The notes beneath the pieces are model-generated. The model was not told the origin of the DNA. It did not search any database and saw only the letters and a list, made by a program, of their open reading frames with translations. A DNA stretch of 64,000 bases from Maricaulis sp. (lineage in GTDB: Bacteria; Pseudomonadota; Alphaproteobacteria; Caulobacterales; Maricaulaceae): assembly GCF_017643475.1 (NCBI RefSeq), contig NZ_JAEPNI010000002.1:744001-808000 (forward strand), written 5' to 3'. The number at the start of each line of letters is the position of its first letter. Position 1 is the stretch's first letter. This document shows positions 17,244 through 24,987 of this stretch, piece by piece. The position numbers and the translations under genes are program-made.

Positions 17244-18938
17244 ATGACCGCCCTGCCCGCCGCCGAGATTGACGCGCATTCCCGCCCTCTGATGACGGGT
17301 GCCCAAGCCGTGGTGCGGACGCTCGAGGACCTCGGCGTGCGCCGTATCTTCGGCTATCCGGGTGGGGCGATCATGCCCGTCTATGACGCGCTGGTCGGCT
17401 CGAAACTGGAACACATCCTGGTGCGCCATGAACAGGCGGCGAGCTTTGCCGCCGACGCGCAGGCGCGCCTGACCGGCAAGGCCGGCGTTTGCCTAGCCAC
17501 CTCCGGTCCCGGCGCGACCAATCTGCTGACCGGAATCGCCAATGCCTACATGGACAGCGTGCCCATGGTCATCCTGACCGGACAGGTTCCTTCGACCCTG
17601 ATGGGCACAGACGCCTTCCAGGAAGTCGACGTGTTCGGGATGAGCCTGCCGGTCGTCAAACACTCCATGATCGTGCGTCATGCCGAGGACATTCCGGCCA
17701 CCATCCGCGAGGCCTTCGAAATCGCCGAGGAAGGTCGACCCGGCCCGGTCCTCGTCGATCTGCCCAAGGATACGCTGCAGGCGAGCATGGCGTTTGAAAC
17801 GGCCATGTCCGCGCCGACACCAGCTCCGTCCCGTGCCAGCGATGACAGTATCGAGGAAGCGCTCAGCCTGCTCCGGGCCGCCCGGCGACCTGTTCTCTAC
17901 ATGGGTGGGGGCATTGCCCTCGGGCATGCGGTGGAAGCGGCGCGAGACTTCATGGCACGCACCGGCATCCCGACCGTGGCCACGCTGAAAGCCATTGGCT
18001 GCGCTCATCCGGACGCCCAGAACTATCTAGGCATGCTGGGCATGCACGGAACCCGCGCCGCGAACATGGCCGTCCAGGAGAGTGATCTGTTGATCTGCTG
18101 CGGCGCCCGGTTCGATGACCGCGCAACCGGCAAGCCGGATCAGTTCGCCCCCCATGCCCGCATCATCCACATGGATCTCGACCACGCCGAAATCGGCAAG
18201 CTGCGCGGCGTGGACGCCGCTATTCGCGGTGATCTGCAAGACGCGCTGGCGCGGCTGGATGCGGGATATCTGGCAATCGACAGCTGGCGCACCCTGTGCC
18301 GCAACCGAAAGCAGGAGTTCGCGTTCAGCTATGACGCGCCCGGTTCCGGCATTTACGCGCCTGGCCTGTTGAAGGAATTGTCTGAAACCGCTGGCGATGA
18401 CTTCATCGCTGCCTGTGATGTCGGCCAGCACCAGATGTGGGTGGCCCAGCATTGCCGCTTCGCTCGGCCGGAGAACCATCTGACGAGCGCGGGCCTGGGC
18501 GCGATGGGCTACGGCCTGCCCGCCGGCATCGGTGCTGCGCTGGAGCGCCCGGACAGCAAGGTTGTCACCGTCACCGGCGATGGCTCGATCATGATGAATA
18601 TCCAGGAACTGGCAACCGCGCGCCGTTACGGCGTGCCGATCCGTATCCTGCTGCTGGATAATGCCTCGCTGGGCCTGGTGCGCCAGTGGCAGGAATTATT
18701 CTTCGACCAGAATTTCTCCGAGATCGATCTCTACGACAATCCGGACTTTGCCGAAGTTGCCCGCGCATTCGGCGTCGAAGCATTCACCATTCACAGTCGC
18801 GACGAGGTGCCCGGTGCCATCCAGCGACTGCTCAACGCCACTGGACCGATCCTGGCGCACTGCCTGATCGACCCGCGCGAAAACGTCTGGCCGCTCGTTC
18901 CGCCAGGCAAATCCAATGCAGAAATGATGGAGGACTGA
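17244..18938 (+). CDS. ilvB: Acetolactate synthase large subunit
   Basis: 564 aa from ATG 17244 (MTALPAAEIDAHSRPLMTGA), preceded by GAGGAGA. Thiamine-diphosphate enzyme condensing pyruvate with pyruvate or 2-ketobutyrate. The catalytic Glu is in LVRHEQAASFAA; the ThDP/Mg site is GDGSIMMNIQELATA followed by LLDN; the FAD region includes GARFDDRATG. The N-terminal GAQAVVRTLEDLGVRRIFGYPGG is characteristic. The small subunit gene follows after three bases, so both subunits would be made together. The name ilvG would fit equally, as the small subunit is ilvM-like in size. Confidence 0.96.
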   Translation: MTALPAAEIDAHSRPLMTGAQAVVRTLEDLGVRRIFGYPGGAIMPVYDALVGSKLEHILVRHEQAASFAADAQARLTGKAGVCLATSGPGATNLLTGIANAYMDSVPMVILTGQVPSTLMGTDAFQEVDVFGMSLPVVKHSMIVRHAEDIPATIREAFEIAEEGRPGPVLVDLPKDTLQASMAFETAMSAPTPAPSRASDDSIEEALSLLRAARRPVLYMGGGIALGHAVEAARDFMARTGIPTVATLKAIGCAHPDAQNYLGMLGMHGTRAANMAVQESDLLICCGARFDDRATGKPDQFAPHARIIHMDLDHAEIGKLRGVDAAIRGDLQDALARLDAGYLAIDSWRTLCRNRKQEFAFSYDAPGSGIYAPGLLKELSETAGDDFIAACDVGQHQMWVAQHCRFARPENHLTSAGLGAMGYGLPAGIGAALERPDSKVVTVTGDGSIMMNIQELATARRYGVPIRILLLDNASLGLVRQWQELFFDQNFSEIDLYDNPDFAEVARAFGVEAFTIHSRDEVPGAIQRLLNATGPILAHCLIDPRENVWPLVPPGKSNAEMMED

Positions 18939-18941
18939 CCC

Positions 18942-19232
18942 ATGCACAATATTCGAATTCAACTCGCCGAGCGCGAGGGTGCCCTTGTGCGCCTGCTCAG
19001 CAATATCGAGCGCCGCGGTTTCATTATCGAGAGCCTGCACAAGACGGCCGCACAGAACGGCGTGACCGATATCGCTGCGCGCATCACGCCACGCGGCGAG
19101 CGCTCGCTGGACGTCCTCACACGCCAGCTTTCCCGCCTGTTCGACGTCATGGACGTCCACACCCCGATGCCGGCCCACATGGCCAGCCACGCCATGCCTC
19201 CAGGAGAGCCGTCATGTCGACAACCGCAATAA
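18942..19232 (+). CDS. ilvN: Acetolactate synthase small (regulatory) subunit, short ACT type
   Basis: 96 aa, with one ACT domain: IRIQLAEREGALVRLLSNIERRGFIIESL followed by a predicted strand-helix-strand to VMDVHTPMP. It should bind IlvB and confer activation or valine inhibition. It is much shorter than IlvH/IlvN of about 160 aa, lacking the C-terminal domain, and is close to E. coli IlvM. The last 20 residues are a non-conserved tail, and the gene overlaps the start of leuA by 19 bases. Starts at ATG 18942, three bases after the ilvB stop. Confidence 0.9.
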   Translation: MHNIRIQLAEREGALVRLLSNIERRGFIIESLHKTAAQNGVTDIAARITPRGERSLDVLTRQLSRLFDVMDVHTPMPAHMASHAMPPGEPSCRQPQ

Positions 19233-20791
19233 ACCACCCGGCTGCCGGGGATCACGTCCGGATCTTCGACACCACACTGCGCGATGGAGAACAGGCGCCG
19301 GGCTTCTCCATGACACCGACGCAGAAAGTTGAACTGGCGCAACTGCTTGCTGCCATGCATGTCGATGTGATCGAGGCCGGTTTTGCCGCCGCCTCTCCCG
19401 GAGACGCTGCAGCCGTCACAGAAATCGCTCGCGAAATCGAGGGCCCGACCCTGTGCTCGCTGTCGCGTGCCTCGATCGGGGATATTGATGCGGCTGCCGA
19501 GGCCCTGTCTCCGGCACGCCGCAAGCGTATCCACATTTTCCTCGCCACCAGTCCGATCCACCGTGAAGCCAAGCTGCGCATGTCGCGACTGGAAGTACTC
19601 AAGGCGATCGAAACCGCGCTGAGCCATGCCGCTGAGTGTTTCGACGAGGTGGAGTTTTCCGCCGAGGACGCACTGCGTACCGAGGACGACTTCCTGACCG
19701 AAGCCATGGCATGCGCCGCCACCCATGGCGCCGATGTGCTGAACGTGCCCGATACGGTCGGGGTCAGTGAACCCGGCGAAATCCGCCGCGTGTTCGAACG
19801 CCTGATGCGCGAGGTCGAACGGCCGGAACACGTCATTTTCTCTGCCCATTGTCACAATGATCTGGGCCTGGCTGTCTCCAACAGCCTCGCCGCAGTTCAG
19901 GCTGGTGCGCGCCAGGTCGAATGCGCCATCAACGGCATCGGAGAACGCGCAGGGAACTGCTCGTTGGAAGAACTGGTCATGGCGCTCAATGTCCGCCCGG
20001 ACATCTTCCCCGCCGCGACCCGCGTCGACACCACGCAGCTCTGGCCGGCCAGCCAGAAGCTGATGCGCCTGACCGGTGCACCGGTGGCTCCCAACAAGGC
20101 GATTGTTGGCAAGAATGCGTTTGCGCACGAGGCCGGCATTCACCAGCACGGCATGATCGCCGATCGCCGCACCTATGAAATCATGACCCCGGAAAGCGTC
20201 GGCGCACCGGGCTCGGAACTGGTGCTGGGCAAGCATTCGGGCAAGCACGCGCTGAACCAGCGCCTCGCCCAGCTAGGATATCAGCCGGATCCGGAACGCC
20301 TGAACGAGGTGTTTCGCGAATTCAAACGCCTGGCTGATGACCATGGCGAAGTGACCGACGCCGATCTGGTCAGCCTGATGGAAGGCTATAGCGAAAGCGG
20401 ATCGGCCTGGCAGGTCATGCGGACCGAGCTGCGCACCACCGCCGGTCCGCGTCCCAAACAGTTCGCCCGTGTCGAGCTCTCCCACCCGGATCGCGGTCGG
20501 GTCTCCGATATCGCGTCCGGTGAAGGTCCGGTCGCTGCCGCCTTCGCGGCTGTCCAGCGCATCACCGGACGCAAGGCCGATGTAATTGGCCTGGAAACCA
20601 AGATGCTGCGCTCGCAGACGGGACGTGAATTTGTCGCCGAGATTGAAGTCGATCTGGAAGGTCAGCGTGTGCGTGGCCGGGCACGGGGGCCCGATGTGGT
20701 CACTGCCGCTATCGACTCCCTGCTCTTTGCCTTCGAGCGCCAGCCGGCACCGCAAACCCAACACCACGCAGCGCAAAGCGCTGTCATGTAA
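19214..20791 (+). CDS. leuA: 2-isopropylmalate synthase
   Basis: 525 aa from ATG 19214, which has GGAGAG six bases upstream. It condenses acetyl-CoA with 2-ketoisovalerate, the committed leucine step. The DRE-TIM metallolyase motif FDTTLRDGEQAPGFSM is at 16-31, the metal-binding HCHNDLGLAVSNSLAA follows, and GIHQHGMIADRRTYEIM and LGKHSGKHAL mark the end of the catalytic part. The C-terminal 130 residues form the LeuA regulatory domain (leucine feedback). The gene overlaps ilvN by 19 bases. It is distinguished from homocitrate and citramalate synthases by context and by the LeuA-type C-terminal domain. Confidence 0.96.
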   Translation: MSTTAINHPAAGDHVRIFDTTLRDGEQAPGFSMTPTQKVELAQLLAAMHVDVIEAGFAAASPGDAAAVTEIAREIEGPTLCSLSRASIGDIDAAAEALSPARRKRIHIFLATSPIHREAKLRMSRLEVLKAIETALSHAAECFDEVEFSAEDALRTEDDFLTEAMACAATHGADVLNVPDTVGVSEPGEIRRVFERLMREVERPEHVIFSAHCHNDLGLAVSNSLAAVQAGARQVECAINGIGERAGNCSLEELVMALNVRPDIFPAATRVDTTQLWPASQKLMRLTGAPVAPNKAIVGKNAFAHEAGIHQHGMIADRRTYEIMTPESVGAPGSELVLGKHSGKHALNQRLAQLGYQPDPERLNEVFREFKRLADDHGEVTDADLVSLMEGYSESGSAWQVMRTELRTTAGPRPKQFARVELSHPDRGRVSDIASGEGPVAAAFAAVQRITGRKADVIGLETKMLRSQTGREFVAEIEVDLEGQRVRGRARGPDVVTAAIDSLLFAFERQPAPQTQHHAAQSAVM

Positions 20792-20800
20792 GGAACTATC

Positions 20801-21757
20801 ATGTCTATCCAGGAAACTGACTTCATCTGGCGCAATGGCGAGCTGATCGACTGGCACGATGCGCAAACCCATATCCTGAGCCACGCCCTGCACTATGGCA
20901 CCTCGGTCTTTGAAGGCATCCGCGCCTACAAGACGCCGCAGGGTCCACAGATCTTCCGGCTGCAGGACCACATCCGCCGCCTGTTTGACTCGGCCAAGAT
21001 CTATCGCATGCCGCTGCCGTACACGCAGGGAGAGCTGGAGAAGGCCTGCCGCCATGTCGTGCGCTCGAACCGGCTCAGCGACGCCTATCTGCGTCCGGTC
21101 GCCTTTTTTGGCTATGGCGGGATCGGCGTCATGCCGGGCAAGGCCGCCAAGGTTGATGTCGCCATCGCCGCTTTCCCCTGGGGCGCCTATCTGGGCGAGG
21201 AAGCCCTGTCCAAGGGCGTGGATTGCTGCATCTCCAGCTGGAGCCGGGCAGCCCCCAACACCATCCCGACCGGCGCCAAGGCGGGCGGCAACTACCTGTC
21301 CTCCGTCCTGATCAGCCAGGAAGCGCATGATCGCGGCTTTGATGAAGGCATCGGACTGGACGTCAACGGTCTCGTCTCCGAAGGCGCGGGAGAGAACATC
21401 TTTGTCGTCTCCGACGGTGTCATCCGCACGCCCCCGACCTCGTCCTCCATCCTCTCCGGCCTGACCCGCGATGCGGTCATCAAGCTGGCCGAGGCCGACG
21501 GGTTCGATGTGCGCGAACAGACACTGTCACGCGAAAGCCTCTATGTCGCTGACGAAATCTTTTTCACCGGCACGGCCGCCGAGATCACCCCGGTGCGCTC
21601 GGTCGACGGGCATGTTGTTCGCTGCGGCGGGCGCGGACCGGTTGCCGAACTGATGCAGAAGCGCTTCTTCGGCCTGTTCAGTGGCGAGACGGAAGACCGC
21701 TGGAACTGGCTGACCCCGGTCCATGATGACGCGATGGAGGTTCAGCATGTCGCCTAG
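20801..21757 (+). CDS. ilvE: Branched-chain amino acid aminotransferase
   Basis: 318 aa, fold type IV PLP enzyme that makes Val, Leu and Ile from the keto acids using glutamate. [18 protein letters not shown] at the start, the PLP lysine in [15 protein letters not shown], and [21 protein letters not shown] then [15 protein letters not shown] are diagnostic of group I BCATs. The start ATG 20801 lies nine bases after leuA. Its stop overlaps the leuC start codon region by 11 bases. D-amino acid transaminases share the fold, but the EGIRAY motif and the operon decide the call. Confidence 0.96.
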   Translation: MSIQETDFIWRNGELIDWHDAQTHILSHALHYGTSVFEGIRAYKTPQGPQIFRLQDHIRRLFDSAKIYRMPLPYTQGELEKACRHVVRSNRLSDAYLRPVAFFGYGGIGVMPGKAAKVDVAIAAFPWGAYLGEEALSKGVDCCISSWSRAAPNTIPTGAKAGGNYLSSVLISQEAHDRGFDEGIGLDVNGLVSEGAGENIFVVSDGVIRTPPTSSSILSGLTRDAVIKLAEADGFDVREQTLSRESLYVADEIFFTGTAAEITPVRSVDGHVVRCGGRGPVAELMQKRFFGLFSGETEDRWNWLTPVHDDAMEVQHVA

Positions 21758-23159
21758 AAGCCTCTTCGATAAGATCTGGGACGCACACATCGTGCGGGCC
21801 GAGACCCCGGACACGCCGGCGACGATGTATGTCGACCTGCATCTGGTGCACGAGGTGACCTCTCCGCAGGCCTTTGCCGAGCTGGAGGACCGTGGCCTCA
21901 AGGTGCGTCGTCCCGATCGCACTCTCGCGACGATCGACCATTCCACCCCGACCCTGCCCTTCAAGGCCGGGTCGCCACCGCCCTATGCCACCGATGCAGC
22001 GGCAGCGCAGGTGGAAACGCTCTACGCCAACACCGCCCGTCATGGCATCGAACTGAATGGCTGGGAAAGCGAACACCGGGGCGTCGTGCACGTCATCGGT
22101 CCGGAACTGGGTGCGACCCAGCCGGGGATGACCATTGTCTGCGGCGACAGCCACACGGCCACCCATGGTGCCTTCGGGGCGCTCGCCTTTGGCATCGGTA
22201 CGACCGAGGTCGGACATGTTCTAGCCACGCAATGCCTGTTGCAACGCAAGCCGAAATCCATGCGCGTTCATGTGACCGGACGTCCGGGGCCGAACACATC
22301 CGCCAAGGACATCATCCTCGCCATCATCGCGAAGATCGGGGTGGATGGCGGAACGGGCCATGTCATCGAATACAGCGGCGAGGCCATCACCGCGCTCGAC
22401 ATGGAAGGGCGAATGACCCTGTGCAACATGTCCATCGAGGCCGGTGCCCGAGCCGGCCTGGTCGCCCCGGACGAGAAGACCGTCGCTTTCCTGGATGGTC
22501 GCAAGCGCACACCGCAGGGGGCTGAATGGGACCAGGCCGTCGCGCGATGGCGTGAGCTCTACACGGATGAAGGCGCGCATTTCGACAGCGAGGTTGTTGT
22601 CGATGTCGAGGGCCTGCGCCCGATGATTACCTGGGGCACCGCGCCGGATACCGCGATCGCGCTGAATGATGCCGTTCCAGCCTATCGCAATGACAGCGAT
22701 CGGAAAGCGGCGGACTATATGCGTGTCGCTGCTGGCGAGACCGTGTCAGGCCAGAAGGTCAATCGTGTCTTCATCGGCTCATGCACCAACTCCCGCATCT
22801 CCGATCTGCGGGCAGCGGCAAACATCATGCGCGGACGAGCGATCTCGCCGGGTGTCACCGCGCTGGTCGTACCGGGCTCGGTCTGGGTGAAGGCGCAGGC
22901 CGAAGAAGAAGGCCTGGACAAGGTGTTCAAGGCAGCCGGTGCCGAATGGCGTGAAGCCGGGTGCTCGATGTGCATCGCCATGAATGGCGACAAGGGCGCA
23001 CCGGGCGAGCTCATCGTCTCGACATCGAACCGCAACTTCGAGGGCCGTCAGGGTCCTGGCGTACGAACCATGCTGGCCAGTCCGGCAGTCGCGGCAGCTT
23101 CCGCCGTCACCGGCCGTGTCACGGATCCGGCCAAACTCAAGGAGGCGGAATATGCCTGA
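21747..23159 (+). CDS. leuC: 3-isopropylmalate dehydratase large subunit
   Basis: 470 aa from ATG 21747, with GGAGG six bases upstream inside ilvE. Together with LeuD it isomerises 2- to 3-isopropylmalate. The aconitase-family [4Fe-4S] ligands are in [16 protein letters not shown] and in [38 protein letters not shown] and the N-terminal [11 protein letters not shown] are LeuC-specific. It overlaps ilvE upstream and leuD downstream (eight bases), so translation along ilvE-leuC-leuD-leuB is probably coupled. Confidence 0.97.
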   Translation: MSPRSLFDKIWDAHIVRAETPDTPATMYVDLHLVHEVTSPQAFAELEDRGLKVRRPDRTLATIDHSTPTLPFKAGSPPPYATDAAAAQVETLYANTARHGIELNGWESEHRGVVHVIGPELGATQPGMTIVCGDSHTATHGAFGALAFGIGTTEVGHVLATQCLLQRKPKSMRVHVTGRPGPNTSAKDIILAIIAKIGVDGGTGHVIEYSGEAITALDMEGRMTLCNMSIEAGARAGLVAPDEKTVAFLDGRKRTPQGAEWDQAVARWRELYTDEGAHFDSEVVVDVEGLRPMITWGTAPDTAIALNDAVPAYRNDSDRKAADYMRVAAGETVSGQKVNRVFIGSCTNSRISDLRAAANIMRGRAISPGVTALVVPGSVWVKAQAEEEGLDKVFKAAGAEWREAGCSMCIAMNGDKGAPGELIVSTSNRNFEGRQGPGVRTMLASPAVAAASAVTGRVTDPAKLKEAEYA

Positions 23160-23727
23160 GACATTTCCGATCAGAAGCCGGACTTTCAATCTCGCGGGCG
23201 AGAATATCGACACGGACCAGATCATTCCGGCCCGCTTCCTGACCACGACCTCTCGGACGGGTCTGGGGCGGTTTGCCTTTCATGACTGGCGGTTCGACGC
23301 ATCGGGTTCGCCCAGGCCCGGTTCGCCCCTCAGCGGATTCGATGCCAGCGGCGCATCCATCCTGGTGGCCGGGCGCAATTTCGGCTGTGGTTCATCGCGC
23401 GAGCACGCGCCCTGGGCTTTGCTGGATTACGGATTTCGCGCCGTGATTTCCTGCGAGATCGCCGACATTTTCCGCTCCAACGCGGCACGCAACGGGCTGT
23501 TGCCGATCGTCGCCCCGGAAGCGGCGCATCAATGGCTGCTGGACAATCCGGGCGCTGAGGTCGAGATCGATCTGGAAGCAACCCGCGTACACATCTCCGG
23601 CGGGCCGGGTTTCGATTTCGACATCGAACCCTTCGCCCGGCACTGCCTGCTCAGCGGCAATGACCCGATGGGGTATCTGCTCGATCAGGCCGACGAGATC
23701 CGCCAATTCGAGGAGGCCGCAGCATGA
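23152..23727 (+). CDS. leuD: 3-isopropylmalate dehydratase small subunit
   Basis: 191 aa from ATG 23152, with AAGGAGG seven bases upstream within leuC. It carries the swivelling domain of the LeuCD complex: [13 protein letters not shown] near the start, then [25 protein letters not shown] and [13 protein letters not shown]. Length and motifs are standard. It overlaps leuB by four bases (ATGA). Confidence 0.97.
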   Translation: MPETFPIRSRTFNLAGENIDTDQIIPARFLTTTSRTGLGRFAFHDWRFDASGSPRPGSPLSGFDASGASILVAGRNFGCGSSREHAPWALLDYGFRAVISCEIADIFRSNAARNGLLPIVAPEAAHQWLLDNPGAEVEIDLEATRVHISGGPGFDFDIEPFARHCLLSGNDPMGYLLDQADEIRQFEEAAA

Positions 23728-24806
23728 GCTGGAACATCGTCCTGCTTCCCGGTGACGGCATCGGTCCGGAAGTAACCCGCGTGGCCCGGGCCGCGCTGGA
23801 ACAGGCCGCGCTGCAGACCGGGATCAAGCTGAACTTCAACAGTCATCATTTCGGCGGTGCATCCATCGATGCGCACGGCGAACCGCTGACCGCGGACACG
23901 TTGAAGGCCTGTCAGGCTGCCGACGCGGTCTTCCTGGGCGCTGTCGGTGGTCCCAAATGGGATGACGCGCCGGAACGTCCGGAGGCTGGGCTGCTTGCCT
24001 TGCGCAAGGGACTCGGCGTGTTCGCCAATCTGCGTCCGACCAGCGTCCATCCGGCCCTGTCCGATCGCTCGCCCCTGCGCCAGGAACTGGTCGAGGGTGC
24101 GGACATGCTGATCGTGCGGGAGCTGACCGGGGGCATTTATTTCGGCGAGCGCGAGGTCAGCGAAAATTCCGCCAGCGACAAATGCACCTACAGCCGCCAC
24201 GAGATTGAGCGTGTCGCCCGGGTGGCGTTTGAACAGGCGCGCCTGCGCCGGGGCAAGCTGACGTCGGTCGACAAGGCCAATGTGCTCTCTACCAGCAAGC
24301 TCTGGCGATCCGTTGTGAGCGAGCTGGGCGCGCAGGATTACCCCGATGTCGCGCTGGATCACATGTATGTCGATGCTGCAGCCATGCATTTTCTACGAGC
24401 ACCGCGCGATTTCGATGTCGTACTGACCGAGAACATGTTCGGCGACATTCTTTCCGACGAGGCCTCCATGCTGCCGGGCTCCATCGGACTTCTGGGCTCG
24501 GCTTCGCTGGGCAGAGAGCGTCCCGGGCTGTTTGAACCGATCCACGGATCGGCGCCAGACATCGCCGGCGAAGACAAGGCCAATCCGTTTGGCGCCATCG
24601 AAAGTGCCGCGCAATTGCTCGAGGCCGGTCTCGGCGAGAACGAGGCTGCGGCCCTCATCCGCCGGGCCGTGGACCGCATGCATGCCAACCGGGAATGGAC
24701 CGGCGATCTCGGCGGAGATCTGACCTGTTCCCGGCTGGGCATACGCCTCATCGAGCAGATGGAGGCGCTCGATTCCCAGCGACAACCGGTGCTCGCGGCT
24801 AGCTGA
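23724..24806 (+). CDS. leuB: 3-isopropylmalate dehydrogenase
   Basis: 360 aa. NAD+-dependent oxidative decarboxylation that yields 2-ketoisocaproate. LLPGDGIGPEVTRVARAAL begins the protein; LGAVGGPKWDD, VRELTGGIYFGE, NVLSTSKLWR, TENMFGDILSDEASMLPGSIG and EPIHGSAPDIAGEDKANP are the family motifs, with the catalytic Tyr and Lys in the CTYSRHEIERVAR and VDKANV regions. It is the last gene of the operon and is followed by a long hairpin. The start overlaps the leuD stop. Confidence 0.97.
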   Translation: MSWNIVLLPGDGIGPEVTRVARAALEQAALQTGIKLNFNSHHFGGASIDAHGEPLTADTLKACQAADAVFLGAVGGPKWDDAPERPEAGLLALRKGLGVFANLRPTSVHPALSDRSPLRQELVEGADMLIVRELTGGIYFGEREVSENSASDKCTYSRHEIERVARVAFEQARLRRGKLTSVDKANVLSTSKLWRSVVSELGAQDYPDVALDHMYVDAAAMHFLRAPRDFDVVLTENMFGDILSDEASMLPGSIGLLGSASLGRERPGLFEPIHGSAPDIAGEDKANPFGAIESAAQLLEAGLGENEAAALIRRAVDRMHANREWTGDLGGDLTCSRLGIRLIEQMEALDSQRQPVLAAS

Positions 24807-24833
24807 GCCAGGCGAGCACCTGTTTGTCGGTCA

Positions 24834-24870
24834 GGAGGAAGTGGTGACGACCGCTGTCACCTCTTCCTCC
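24834..24870 (+). terminator. Long hairpin after leuB, probable operon end
   Basis: GGAGGAAG-T-GGTGAC (24834-24848) pairs with GTCACC-T-CTTCCTCC (24856-24870) around a seven-base loop: 14 of 15 positions are matched. There is no immediate T-run (the nearest, CTTTTTC, starts about 18 bases later), so termination may be Rho-assisted, or the stem may protect the 3' end of the 10-kb message. It is 27 bases after the leuB stop. Confidence 0.55.
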
Positions 24871-24987
24871 ACCGCTTGCAGGTCCCGCTTTTTCAATCCG
24901 CGACGCCGGACTGCAGCCACCTGAAATAGCGATGCTCTTCTAATCCGGGGCCAGCTGCCCTAAGCATGGGCACCAGGGGGCTTTGGT

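Noticed and set aside
18959..20248. 429-codon minus-strand open frame opposite leuA
   Set aside because: Antisense of a well-conserved LeuA and ilvN; no family similarity.
23685..24389. 234-codon minus-strand open frame opposite leuB
   Set aside because: Shadow of leuB.
24807..24987. A small gene between leuB and the A-T-AT3 fusion
   Set aside because: No open frame with ribosome-binding site; the region is a hairpin and a leader for the next gene.
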